This document shows, one piece after another, positions 24,352 through 39,300 of a stretch of 64,000 nucleotides of DNA. Both the position numbers and the translations under genes were made by a program. Position 1 is the first letter of the stretch. Each line of letters begins with the position of its first letter. Under the pieces are notes generated by a model. It was not told the DNA's origin, did no database searches, and was given only the letters and a program-made list of their open reading frames with translations. Source of the stretch: Mangifera indica (lineage: Eukaryota; Streptophyta; Magnoliopsida; Sapindales; Anacardiaceae); contig NC_058137.1 of NCBI RefSeq assembly GCF_011075055.1, forward strand, positions 22,181,463 to 22,245,462, in the 5' to 3' direction.

Positions 24352-27300
24352 TCACACTAGTGTGCTTTCAACGTATTCCATAGCTTTCTGTTTCACATAT
24401 TCTATTCGTGATTCATCACCAACAGATTTCTCGTACTCTAGATACTTCTTAAATAAGAACTGCAAAACAATGAAAAGAGGCGGTTAAGGCAGAATTAAAA
24501 ACAGGCAATGCGATAATTTCCAAAAGGAGTTTGATATTTGTACACACTTTCATTTTTTTAGGCGGGAGACTCAAGCTAGTAGCTCTCTCGAATAGTGAAC
24601 GAATCAAATCAACATCTCCAAGTCGAATCTCCTGACAAGTTTTGATCCAAGAATGTATGTCAACTTAAGAAAACAAGCAAATAGAAGAAACTGCCAGATG
24701 TTTTAAATAACTTACTTGATCAAGATAAATACTCCACAAGTCTGTTCTTTTAGGGTACTCGCGCAAAATTCCTTCAAACATGGATCTTCCTCTATCAGGG
24801 ACCCCAGTTTTGAACTCAAGTATAGCTGTTTGTGAGATAAATTTAATATGCTTGTGGCGGGGAAGACTTAATAATGCACGTTGTACCAAAGACTGAACTC
24901 CGTCTTGTTGATGCTTCAAAATCCTCTGTACCCACCGTAACCAAACCTAAAGGAACCATCCAACATGATAAACATTGGACATATAAAAACTCGAAATTAA
25001 AAAAAAAAAATTAAAAGAATAAAAATCCATGAATACCTTGCATGAATGTTTGAACTTCTTGATCATTTTCTCAAGAAGTTCATCTGCCAATTTATGTTGA
25101 TCAGTCCTTTCGTACATGGCCAAGAGTGCTAGATGGACCTTTTTGGGATCAGAATACTGCAATGCTCTTTGAAATAGTTTTACGACAGCTTCCTGAAGAG
25201 AAAATAAATTAACAAAAATCCTAATTCATTTAAAAAAAACTAAACAACATATCAACTGTTCACAGTCATTGTTACCTCCGGAGGATTTCCATATTCATTT
25301 TCCATGTTAAAATAGGCCACCCAAATATTTAGCTTCTCATTCTCTTCTCGGATGTTTATTGTTCTCAAAGCCCTTCAAAATACAGAGATGATCGGTCACA
25401 GAATTTTATTTATGAAATCATCACAGATGCAGCAGTATCCAAGAAAATCAGATTTTAAATAAATATGTCAATAATAAAATAGCAAGGCAATGAACAATTT
25501 TTTTTTTTAAAAAAGGGGCAATCACTAACAAATAATAGATAGATATCTAAGTCTGAATATAATATTATGCACTTCACCAATCCAAAGACGACACATGTTT
25601 GTGGTACCAATACAATACAAGGGATCAAAAAAGCTATTGCAGCTAACAATAGAGGCATGCTTACAACATTTCTGTCAAAAATCTTTAATCAAACTCTTCC
25701 TTAACTATCATGACACATTTTGAGAAAAATGAAAACATTCAAATATTAGGCAAATGAGGATAAGCAGATTGACTTCCTTTTTCCGTTTTTCATATCTACA
25801 TTCGGAAATTTGAAAAAAATGGAGAGAAATTTTTAATTGAATAGCATTGAACCAAACAAATTTGACTTTCATATGGCACATTCATACATCAATTTTTTGA
25901 ACATTGCATTTGATGGTTTAAAAGGATATATTTGTCATGCCAGAGCAAGTGAGCATATATTGTCCGAACATTAGTAAAAGGGAATACCTTTCAGCGATAG
26001 AGCGGGCTTTCTCAACATCAGCCAAAGAAAGCATGAAAGCCATATACTTTAACCAAACAAAACTGCTATTTGGGGAGCTTCTAACCAATCTCTCAAATTC
26101 ATCAGGAGTTTTTGGCGCATCATTCACTAATAGTCTTTCCTCGGCAGCCCGAATTTCTAGCTCCCTGTCCAATATAAGTTCTCAAGATTAGTTGAAAACC
26201 CAAACAAATCACCCCTAGATGAGAGCATACATTACACATCCACACAGTGACAATACCTCTCTTCCTTTGCTTTCTTCTTTGCCTGTCGTTTATTCTTCTC
26301 ATCCTTGTTGTCTGCCACATCAATGCGTTCCATGTTCTGACTGACTACATTATCCATGACAGGCTGTTCTATGTCTTCAAGAGTGACCTCAAGCGGAGGA
26401 ACAGAAGCCCTAGATTCTGTCTGAGCAAGAACCAAAGCTTCTCCATCTTCAGACTCAATGTCACTATCCTCAACAGCAGGTAAACTGCCATCCAACATTA
26501 ATGACTGGTCATGAGAACCATTTTCTTCAATATCTTCATCAGTCTCTTCTTCAGAAAGCATTTGAAGGTCATTATCACTACTAAAATACGAATTCTTCAT
26601 TCCAAGAGAAATTCTGCGCTTCTCCTCATCCACCTAATAAGACAAATTTAAGTTTCCAGAGCGCGAAACCAAGTATTAGAGCCATTACTTTGCCTAAAAT
26701 TTTATGGTAGACATTAACCTGGCTGCAGGACCTTAAAGAGGTGAATATCTAATTGCGACAAAACACTGCATTACAACATGTTTTTTAAATAAATGCTTAC
26801 CTTCAATATCTTAACCACAACTTTCTCCCCAGCTCGGTATTTAGTCTCAATATTTTCAACACGATCATCTGAAATCTCAGACACATGGCACAATCCAACC
26901 TGAGTAATCAACAGAAAGAAATACACTTAGCTTGACAATACATACACATCAACTAAGATCTAATCACTGTCATAGAAATGCAGAATGTTTGAATTTACAA
27001 TAAGTATACAAGCAACCCAGGAAAAAAAAAGAAAAAGCCCAACAAGGCATTCAAATCATCCATAATGTTTCTTGCCCAAAAAATAGAGTAAAAAATTACA
27101 TGTTCAAATATCATGGGAACAAAAAAACTGTGCATTGCAACTTATTCCTTACCAAGGTTGTTCGGTCGATCGTAATAAACAAACCATATGTCTCCACCCG
27201 CTTAACCCTCCCATGAACTACATCTCCAACATGCAGACTACTTAAATCATTCATTTCTGATTTTGTGGCATTGCTGGAATTCAATGTTTTCAAGGTAACT

Positions 27301-30300
27301 TCAACCCGCTTCGACAAAGGCTCCACAGATAAAACCCTGTACTTATGCCTCTTAGTACACCACACAGAATATTGACCATTGGCCAGCAGGAAAAAAAAGA
27401 CCAAGAACAAAACTTACCTGCCAACCACAAGTTTCCCAATAGGAAATTCTTTATCAGGACTTTCAACAAATCCATCCGACAAATTTGAGAGGCGAATTTT
27501 GGCATCAAGCTTCCGTGATAACAAAATAAAGCATCCTTTTGATGTAACATTCTTAACATAACCCTGTAAAGATGATTGTGTGACAATGAAAAATGAACAT
27601 GGGAACATGATTTACTAATATGTGAGAAGTTATCACAATTAAAAAAAAAATTGTCCATGATAGTGAGCATGAATCAAAGATCAAAGTCATCCTGGAATTC
27701 TGAAACCAAAAAAGTCACTGAAACTCCAAAAAAATAAAATAAAACAAAATAATCCCCAAGTAACAAAATGATTTTTTGTTCGCATTTCAATCATTTGCAA
27801 GACTTGAAATAGTGATCGAATCCTTTGTTAAAGGAAATGTTAAGCAGCATATCACCCACCTAAAACAACAGAAACTATAACTTACCTTTAATGCAACCAA
27901 CCATTAGAAAAAATGGTGTGAATGCATAGCAATATATCATCTGCTGTTAGTTGGTAATGATAAGATTATATAAATTATCAGAATATGATATACAGTGAAA
28001 AAGAGTACAATGTACTTTTGGCCAGTCTCAATATCTTTTACCTTCTGGTGGAAAAATTAGTTCTCATTTAAAGAGAGTGGAAAAATTATAATAATTAAGA
28101 GCTCAATGTTATACCTGTACGGCCATATTAGGGGAAAGATCCTCAATCTTTTCAAAATGATTGCCCGGACTATCTCTGCAAATGGAAGCCAAAAATAACT
28201 CTTTACTTGAATAAACAAGGAGTACGTAGTGAATAAACCACAGAAATAGCAATAATGAACCATAAAGAAGAAGTAACATATGTAAGTTATACCATCAATG
28301 AAAAGACCAACTAGATAAATTATCAAGGAAGAAAAAATTATTTCATTCTGGTAACTTCTAAGGCTTGTCATTGTATAAACATGCATGCAAGAAACATATG
28401 CTTTTATGAACAAGGTTTAAATAAGGTATCTAACTTTATCAAACTAGAAGAAACTGTACTTACTCATCAATATCAGAAGAACTTCGACTGTGCATGCCAT
28501 CTAATGATAAACGTAATGAAAGATCAACATGAATAGTTCCCTTAATTGAATGACTGATTTCCAAGACCTTGCACTTGACGAATTGGCCTTCATGATATCC
28601 AGACAATGGATCAGAGATCCATGAATCCCTGAGTTCTGTAAGATGAACCCTACCAAACATATGAGGACCAATTTGCACAACCAATCCACCAACACCTGGA
28701 AGTATTTTGGAAATCCTGCCACCAACAATATCTCCTTCATGTATATGAGGTGCAGTATAATCATCTGAAATTTTAATATCATCCTTCTTATTGCTTCCTT
28801 GATGACCAGAAGGCAGCCTCACCAAGCGCAATAACTTCTTTTCCTTGTTGATACTCAAAACATGACCAGTAACAGCCATCCCCACATGAAAAAATTTTTG
28901 GAATTCTTGAAGTTCACTAGGTTCACAGGCACTGTCGAGGATAAAAAGCTGAGCCTTCACTTCTCGAGATACTGCTAACCAGGCCCATTCACTGTCCACT
29001 TTATATACATAACCAGTGACACATTGCCCGGTAGAAAAATCAAATTTTTCATTCAAAAGCTTGCTCTCTGATTCAGAGGAACCTGCAAAATCATTGCAAA
29101 AGTAATAAAGCTTTAATGCTAACACACCAAAAACAAATATACAAACAGTAAAATTAAACATATAGGTATTCCTCAAAACTCACTTAATTGAAAATAAGCA
29201 AAACAAAGTAGAGATTATATAATTAACCAGTAACTAAAATAGATAATGGTCACTTCTATATTAAAAAGTGTAAACTATTTAATTTGAGAATTTATACCAA
29301 GATGAAACAGTGCACTAACACTGCATCCACCCAGAAAAGATAAAACTCAGGAGGGTAAATATTTGATGAGAAATAAGTCAGTACCCTAGTTAACAAGGTC
29401 TGAGTCAATAAGCAGAAAGACTGAGATAGAAAATACTTCAGTTTGTGAAGAAAAAACAAAGACAGCATAACTGGGGCAGCTTTATGACACTTCCCAAAAG
29501 TTTCAAGTATTGAAATTACAAAGAAAGCCTCATGCAATTCCATTTCATACCCCCCCGCAATGACTAGTCAGACAAGGAATCCACTGCTTCAGACTTGAAA
29601 AGGAGAACCAGAGTGAAGTAGACAGGAAATAAAAAAATAATCTCCTCCCTAGATCTTTTTATTTTTTTATTTTTTGGTCAAGTTTTGAAACTAGGAGAAA
29701 TCCCGAATTACTCCACTTTTCCTTTAAAAAAGAGGTCCAATGGGTATATTTGAGTGTTCTGACATGGTCTGACAATCAATTGTTTGAACACATAAAATAT
29801 TTACATCAAAGCTCATTTGTCTTGACAATAAATAATAACAATATACAATCTGAATAAAAGGGAGACTAAGATGTCTTGAAACAAGGAGACAGATGCTTTA
29901 TGCAGTAAACTGTTATAACATGTTAAGAGAACTTAACACCATGAGTGAGAGAAAGCACAACTGAACATTAGAGAAAAGACATTTTACATTCAACACACCA
30001 GTAAAGAAAATTTATGGTCAATAGTATCTGATAAAAGCAAAATGAAAATAATGATTAAACCTCAATTCTAACCACAATCATTTGAGATAGCCCAATTTGT
30101 GTTAAATAAGAGTGTTACATTTTGTAGCATAATATTTTACCTGTAACCAGTGTGGGTTTGATGGACAGTTCCCACTGGTGGCTTTTCTTATTATCCAGTT
30201 TATTAGACTCAGCTACAATCCTTGCAGTCACTGTTTGCCCAACTCTAAAGTTTCCGAATGGATTTTCTAGAATATTATCCTTATCATCGTTTACCTGCTT

Positions 30301-33300
30301 ATTCAACAAGTTAAAAAGCAATAAAAGAACAAGTATGGTAATCCTAACATAACTAAGAAAAAAGTGAAAAGTGTACAACAATTACTTATTAAGTGCTAAC
30401 AGCAAATTCCAATAAATCACCTCTGTAATGTGAATCCTCCCATGGAAACCAATTCCAAATTTCAATCTCAGTTCCAGAGGCTTAATCTCAGTAATCTGGA
30501 AATCAAAACATGAAAAAGAATATACATATAAGCATCTTTTCTTAATTCCAAACAGAATATTCTGATTCTCATTTAAAAAAAAATTAAGAATTAAAGTAAA
30601 CAAGCCATGCCTAGCGCCCGCCCCCCCCCCCCCCCCCCCAAAAAAAAAAAACACTCCTCCTACATGATGCAGTTAGGATGTTTAACACAACAAATAATAG
30701 GAGAGAAGAGCTCATAACATATTTCAAATTTATATACCTCCGCCTGAACCAAAGATCCAATGCTATATGCAGATTTCTTTTTGGACCTCTTGGAACTGGA
30801 AGTCTCATTGACTTCACAAATAGATTTAAGAAGCAAAAGCAACCTCCCAGCAGTCGAAGGACTTGGAAGGGCTGTAATGTTAGCAATAACACTGCACAAA
30901 GTATCTGTTATTAGCAGAAGAAAAAAAGCAATAATATTCACAAACTTAAGGAAAGATGTGATAATTTTCAGAAAAACTCCCCGGGGCCAAAGATAAAAGT
31001 CCAAATTATTCAGAAGTTGTGTGCATTTATAATGTCAGGTTCCCTTTTTTCCACAAAATCAGATAAAGATAATTAAGAATAAGAGAAGAGAGAACAATAA
31101 ACATAATTACATTAACCTCAAAAAATTTAAAAGAGTCATGATAATTTATGTGGCCCATGTTACAGACAGGAAAAGAAGAATACAGCAGAAAGCATTAATC
31201 ATCAGAATGAAGGTTCACCTTTGTCCATTCACAAATTGTTTCTGCAGAAAATTTTGTATGTTGTAGTCAGATAAAGATGCATATCCTATAGCATAATCAT
31301 ACTCTGGCAATGAGAGAACCTGGTTTCAGAAAAAACAACTATGAGAACATTTACAAATGTATTGGATTGTCATTAGACAACACAATAACATCGGATACTT
31401 GCCAAGTAATTCTCTTTCACGATCTCGACAACTGCATTTACTGTCTGATGCACCTCCAAGTCCTTGGATGATTTTCTTTTGCGTTTCTGAAATTCAAGCA
31501 TGGTACATCAGGTACCAGAGACAAGAAGAAATGACAGAAAACATTCATATGTTCAGACACAAATTTCCACAAAACACCAACAGCTTAAAAGGTCAACCTC
31601 ATAAAGAAAACTGTCATACAGGAGATAATTAATAGCTTTTTGTCATTTATTTTTTATCTACAAAGGTTATAGCTGATTTGAGATGAAGGGAAGCATTAAT
31701 TAAAGTTATGACATGAGAGAAGCTTGAAGCACAGATATACCTTCTTGTGAGTCTGGCTGCTTGAGCTTTGCTCTCTGGCTCTGTCAATGAACAGTGTTTT
31801 CAGAGATAAATCAACAAGGCGTTCCGTCTTGGCAACATCAAGAACCACAGCTAGAATGGTGGAGCCTTCTTCCACAATAGCACCATCTACTGCAAAAATA
31901 TACTCCACCCATAGTTATTGGATTGAAGATCATGAAAAATTAACAGATAAAGTTCAGGAAAATAACTTACACTGATAATGAGTAATAAAGCCAAAAATAT
32001 CATTGCGTTTCTCAAAACTAACAACCACTCCAACATCCTTTGCCGCCTGAATTTTTCCTTCAATGACACTGCCAATGGTAAATCCTTCCACCCACTTTAA
32101 CTCTGATCCTTTAGGGTCTGATGATTGCAACGTAGCAATCTGTAACAAAGAAGAACATTTAAGAAAAAGTACAATCAAGTAATAAAGCAGTGTTCAAAAG
32201 TGATGTTTAACGTTCTAATGCATGAAGAATAAAAGAATTAAGAAACTAAATAATCCCTCAATGTAAAAGACAATAAACAAAGAATTTATTTATCATGTTC
32301 AGGAGCTTTTGTTGTGAAGCTCTTCAAACTTGATTATTTTGTCTCCTATATAATGGAGTTATCCTTGGTATAGTAATTTGCATCTTATCAAAAAAGAAAA
32401 ATGAAAAGAAAAGAATAAAAAAGCCAATAGCACATCATCACTCAAGGCAGATTACTATGGTGCCCATAATTTCACCTTCTCTTCTAATACAAAGTATTCT
32501 TGCATGAAGGACGCATCTGTTGAGGAACAGCATGACTGCTTCAAAGACAGTGTAATTCTACCTGTATCATTATTGACCTATAAAAGGAAAAAAAAGGAGA
32601 AAGGATTAAATTTGATCAGAAACACAATTTCAAAGGTAAAAAATTATGATGAAATTCAGCGAAACAATTTCAAAGGTCAGAAATTATGATGAAATTTAGC
32701 TTCAAGAAGTTCACTAACATCAACTATATTGCTGCGAACAGATTGCCCAACATAAAAAGCTTTCAAAAAGTCAGCTCTCTGATCATCCATTGCCTAAAAA
32801 ATAGAGAAAAAGAACAATATAATGAAAAATGACTAATCAATTAACTGAAACAACATTTAGAACCAATAAAAAAACTAAAAAGCCAAAGTTACCTTGCTTC
32901 TAGGAGCAAAGCCAGTTAGACGCCCAAGATAGCGGACAAAGCAACCAGTTTCGATTAAGTTGCATATGTAACCCTGGTTCATATGAATAAATTTGCAAAT
33001 GTGAGGTAAAGACAGTAGATCCTGACTGCATGTTATGGAGAAATTTACTCTGAAAAACAAGATTAACACCTAATTAAATGATTAGGAACACTTAACTACT
33101 TACATGGACCACCGTGTGGAGATGGATATGACTGACATCAGAAGGAAGCTGTTGAGCGGAATTGATTAAAGAATATTTTGCAGAAAGTACCAGGTTGTTG
33201 CCCTCAATATCTACAACAAAAAAAGTAAAATAACTTTTCCCTCATGCTCTAAAGCTTCATCTAATAACAAGAAAGCAAGAACAGCACAATCCATCCACAA

Positions 33301-36300
33301 ATGAAAGACAAGCTGTACTAAAAGCAAAAAGGGTCTCAAAGTCTAAACAAAAAATGTCAGCTCAGAATCTATGAATGAATGAAACCCTGGCCTAGAAATA
33401 TAAAATAATTAATAAAACCGTTTCAGAAGCTTTTCAATTTAGAAGAATAAAGTATAAAACCTTTCCAGTTTGGTAATTTCTTTTTTCTTAATAAAATTTT
33501 TTTGTTTACCAGCCACAAAGAAAATTTGGATATATGTTATTGAGTATATCTCTTCTGCTTGAACATGGTTTTGAAGAAATTTTAACAGAAGTGCTAAATG
33601 CATTATATAAGGTTTTGTTCTATTCCATGGATTGCAATAGAGGGCACTTAGGGGAACAGTATAAAGAGATCAGGAGAAAAATATAATAATATTACCAAGG
33701 ACCAGCAGCTGATCAAATTCATATCCAGGCTTTATGACTGACTTCATCAAAATAGCTTGCCCTGTGCCAACAGAAACTGAAGTCAGGAAATACCATAAGA
33801 AAGCAGCTGTACTGGAAAATTCTTAATAAAGACAAAGTAACTGTATACCATGGTGATCTGCCAAATGTTCAGTCGAGATTAAACCCTTAGAGTAACCTCT
33901 AGCATTAACATACACAATAACTGCATTGGGGGTTACTACATCGACCACTCCAGAAACTATGCTACCCAGTTTGACTAAATCGTCCTCAGAAACCCTGTAT
34001 TTCATATTCAAATTTAAAATGAGAATAGTAATTGATGAAAGATACTCGAACAAGGTACAAAAAAGTTATACAACATAGAGACAACCGAGCTACAGCTACT
34101 GCAAATGTTTTATCCCCTTTATTCTGTAACATTTAAGTAACTACAGAAGTTGCTACTGTCAAAATGGTTAGTTTTTAGAGTACTAGCAGCCAATCAGTTA
34201 GCTTCCTCTGCCCTCGGAATATGGCTCAAAAGGGATAGAAAGAACCAAAATTAGCAAATTATACGATAGATGCATGAAGCATTGACAAAAGATTGTGCTG
34301 CTTACCCAACCAAAATAAAAATAAGTGTCACATTAAAGTCCGTGTAAGAAAGATACACATGGATCAACTAAACATAATCAGGAAGATTGTAGCGAAGCAA
34401 ACCTTATAGGCTTCATTAAGAAACTAAGGTTGATGCGTCGTGAGGCAGGAATAGAACTCACTACTCTGCATTTAACAACTTGTCCAACATGATACATAGA
34501 ACTTGGTTCAGACCCAGGATCTAACCCAAGCTCAGATCTGTTTTACAATGAAAAAGAATCAATCAATGAGCAATGATGATGAACCCAAAAAAAAAAAAAA
34601 AAAGAGTAATAAGAAATGAGAAATATCGTCTTCTTGAGACATGGTAGCTAGATCTAGTTACATATCAACATATCTAACAGAAAAATAAAGGCTCTAATTT
34701 TTCAATAGCCAGCATCTTCTTTCATCTCAGCTATTGAACAATCAAAAACATGATTACTAATCCTCCAAAGAACGGCAGGACAAAAACATGGAAAGCATAG
34801 GCCATCTAATTTTATTTGGAAACCACTAAATATAGACACTAATCTTATTTTGTCAGGAAAGATTGTAAACAATATCTTCATCATCCTATCATCGGCAATT
34901 GAAATATGGTACCTAAACCTCCAAAGAGTATCAGGATATATGAACAGTCATGAAAACAAGGCTCTCAGTCTGTATCTACAATTCAGGGAACATAATATCT
35001 TTTGAGATATAGTGCCTTTCTGACCCTAATTTGATGACATTAATTTCTATTCTGGCCTTATTAAAACATAAGATTGTTTCCTAGAAAATTTTAACCTCTA
35101 ATCTAGTTTCATTAAACAAAAATATTTATCATCAGAATATAACATACATCACAAAAAGCTAATGCATAATTCTATAAACCTATTCTAATGAACCACAAGT
35201 CAAAATTTAAGCTGGATGCCAAAGATAATCAAGACTACAATCCAAAAGGTTTTTGACTAGCCTAGAAGCAAAGCCTTGGACTCCATTGTAAAACCGGACA
35301 AAGCAACCGTGCTTCTCAATCTTCGTTATCCATCCATGTGTTTTCAATCCATCAGTTGCATCAGCATATGAACTTACAATTTCGAGCTTTGATTTAACCT
35401 GTAAAAGTGTTGTCAACAATGTTGCATCAGAATAGATAGACAGTTGAAGTACAGCACACATCTATAGTTTTCTTGTAATTAAAATTTTTTATTCAGATAA
35501 TGAACATGTGGACTTTTACTACAAAGGAATACTTACAACAAAATTGACAAAGTAATAGGAAGTTTTAGTTTTACTTAAAAAACTTTACCATCAAGATGAT
35601 TAGCAAAATCAAAGTAATTTTTTCAATTTGAAACTCAAAAAAAATCACAAAATGTGCAAAAGAAAACTTACGCACTAAGGATATGTAAAACCAAAAATAA
35701 GATCATAGAAACATATATGCAAAATGGTGAAAAATTAAATACCTTATTGTAATTGATGGATAAGAAATATCGTAACAAAATTATTCAGAGTTTAATTTAA
35801 GCTAGGCACAGAAAAGTTTCGTTTCTCATACAGCCTTATCCAAACAGAACTAAGCCACTGAAGGAACAGAATCCTAGAAAAAACATACCAGTGTTTTCTT
35901 ATGTGTAACTGTAATCCTCTTTGATTTAACACCAAGCACGCGGAACACCAATTCAGCCCCAACCTGCACAATGACATAAGCAAGAAAAGTAAGGGTACAG
36001 CTTTCAATTAATTAGCAATTACTAATCAAGAGTCAATCACAAGATGAACCATCTTTATAAAATCACTTCAAACATGCTCATGGAAAAGAATATGTTTCCA
36101 TTTGCTAGGAAATAACCTTAAATTTTTTTCCAGGTTTCACAATTTCAAATTCTGACATATGTCGCAGTGGACAAAGTGCCTTCACACCTCCAGGAAATTG
36201 CACAATAGCACCAAAACTATCAACATGTGTCACTTTAGCCCTCACCACCATCCCAGGTATAACATCTGAGTGGGTGAACACTGATCCTTCAAAAGCACTG

Positions 36301-39300
36301 GCCTACATGATTAAAAGACAGCAAGACAAGAAGAGAAACCAATAAATAATCCTAGAAATATTCGATGAAGATGCCAATCTACAAAAAAAATCCCATATTA
36401 CTTTTAAATTGTAAAGATGAAGATCAAGAAGTAGAGCAAAGATCTACAAAGAGACCTACAATAATCAGGGCCTACGAAAACTAAAACTATGATATAAGTG
36501 GTAATGGACAACTGAATATGTTTTTCACTTGCTTCTTTAAACTATATCCACTGGTGTGTTTCTTGACAAGAATAAATAAATATATAAGATGCATAAATAT
36601 TGCTGCCCTTGAAAAACTTTTAATTTGATTTTCGTATTACATGCAACACAAAGTGACAGTTTCTTTTCTATTGGAAGATAAATGCATGACCCCAAGCAGG
36701 GTTGAACTCTGGCCTCACTTTCTACCTCATTTTTACTTTGTAGGCGAGGTTATTATGTTAGCATATGTTAGCACTAAGGGAAAAAGAAAGAAAAACCCTA
36801 TAAACTAACAACTTAGGATATATAATCCCATTGATTAATCACATCTGACTTAAGCATATGATTTCCTCAAAGTAAATTTTGCCAAATGCAACTGGAAGTC
36901 ACCTAGAAAGAAAGAGCCATAGTGGATCCTCTTTTAGTTATATAGAGCTCTCCATGTGAAAGTAAAACTATAATTACAACTGAAGTTAGAATACTATCAT
37001 AAGTTGTATACTTTATAGCATCTTAATTAAGCAGAAAAAGAACCGTGTCAAGAGAGTGGAACTCATCATATGGACAGCTAAATTTCAACATTGATATTCA
37101 ACTACTTGCATTCTACTTGAATGCAAATGCCATTGATTGTCTATACGAGTTATTATTTTCAAATTAGAGATGCATTTCATAGTCAATAGTGCTCTACAAA
37201 AACGAAATGCCAACCTTCAAAATCCCAGTTGCAAGCCCCTCCAAGTGCCTAAACCCCAGAATTCGAACACGAACAGAGGTTCCTTCTCTATACTTTTTTT
37301 CGAGCTTCTTTACTTCCTCTTCAGCAACATCAGATATCTGCAGTGAAATGCACAAAAAAGTTACCACCAACAAGGTAGAATAGTAATTTAAATGATGCTT
37401 AACAATAACTAACCACAGATCAAACATACACTGACGTATGCCGGAATTGATGCTGGTGCGGTAGGGATGTCAAGCAGAAGACCCAAGCCTCTATCAACCC
37501 TCACAACTTTTGACTGATCATAAATATCTCCAATTTTAACATGCTGCATATAAGCCCAGAAAGTTATGCGTGTGCATAAGAATATTCTATTGACCACATA
37601 GAAAGGTTCCAATTAAGCAACAGAAATAGTCATGAGAAAAAGAAATTCAAAGAGGCTTCAACCTGCACTAAGATTGTTAAACAGGTCAGCCTTATCTTGA
37701 TCTAGGTGGGTTGTCACAAAACACATAACATTGTAATAATCAGTTGAAGAAGTTCCAGCACTAATTTAGTAAATTAGAGTAATCCATGGTATGATCCCCA
37801 ACCTAGGCTGTACTGATTAGGTACCGCGAGGTGAGACAAATCAGATTGCACTAATTCTATTTAAATGATCAAGTAACACCAATTGATGAGAATGATATTT
37901 CAATCAGTAATAGTGAACTTACTGAAGGAGGAGCTTTGTTGTGAAGAAGATGGGGATTCAAGGTCAAACCAATAGCTCTACTAGAAGGATCAACAAATAA
38001 TATCCGAGCGTTAACCTGATCATATAAGATGCACGTTAATGAATTAAATTTAAATAAATTAAAGTTTATGTTTATCACAACCAAGTTAATATAGGGCAAA
38101 TAAACTTTAATATCAACTAAGCAATATGATTGCTACAATAACTACCTTCTTATTTTGATTGTAATCATTCCTCCAGTTTGTAGTAGGGAGTGTATTTTGT
38201 AAATGAAATATGTCAGCCTGTTTAGTTGAAGGAAAATATATAAGCAAAGATAGGAAGAAAAAATAGAGAAAGATATTCACAGGAAGTAGAGTCATGACCC
38301 AAACTTTATACTATTGACAAATTTGAAATAAAACTAAATCAAGAGCGAATAGGAAAATAAAATTCATAACCAGTGGAGCAGAAACTCAATTAATCAATTA
38401 ATATGACAAGGTAACATGACTACAACACAGCAAAGGAAAAACAGAGAGAGAGGAGGGGGTAGGGGATGAGGGGGAGGAGAGAGAAATGGATAGGAACCCT
38501 TACAGTTCCAGTGAAGTATGTGAGGAATGATAACATTATTCCATTTTCAAGGATTGACTGTACACGAGCACTGACCATCATGCCTGGAATCAGAAGATCA
38601 ATTGAAATACCTTTAAGATCCTTCGTCTGTATAAGAGTACAACAGAAATATGTTAAATTAAGGAAAACAGTGGAAGACAGTAAAGGCAATGATATAAAAA
38701 CCAATGGCAGGAACATACTACGCATTTAGACACTGTATCTGGGTCAGAACTCAGGTACACCACTCTACGAGTTCTATCAATGTTTCTAACAGCACCTTGT
38801 AAAAGTTTCCCCGGGTTCACTTCAATCCCCCTGCTTTCTGTGGAGACCAAGAATAAAAGAAATTAAGAAATGAGACTGATCAATAATATTTAATATCAAA
38901 ATATGAGATACAAAGATACAAATATATGATTGATGTAAAAAAGCTTAACAATGAAGTTGAAAAAAAAAAAACAGAAGAAGAAAAAACAAAGAAAAACAAC
39001 CTAAAAGCAAAATGGCAGTACAATCTAAACAGTGTTTTCAAGAACATATATGTACTTAAGAAACACATAAAAGTGCATGACCAGGGCGCTACAGCCTAAA
39101 TGAGAGAGCCTAGGAGTGGAGTGAAAAAAAATAGTAAATGAAAGACTATCTGGACATTGCAACCCACAGAATAATCTAAATTGTCTTTGTCAAGAATGGA
39201 AAGTAGTTTAAAGACTCAGAAACAGCAGATGATCCATAAAACAACCAACAAAAACAAGAAAGAAATAAATTTGCATAGGCACTCTTATCATTTTCTATTT

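Noticed and set aside
30382..30892. Gly-rich minus-strand ORFs
   Set aside because: The glycine run is the translation of the poly-C tract in an RRP5 intron.
36680..36740. tRNA-like GGTTGAACTC box in an RRP5 intron
   Set aside because: Only a B-box-like string is present; no cloverleaf or A box can be drawn, so it is neither a tRNA nor a supported SINE.
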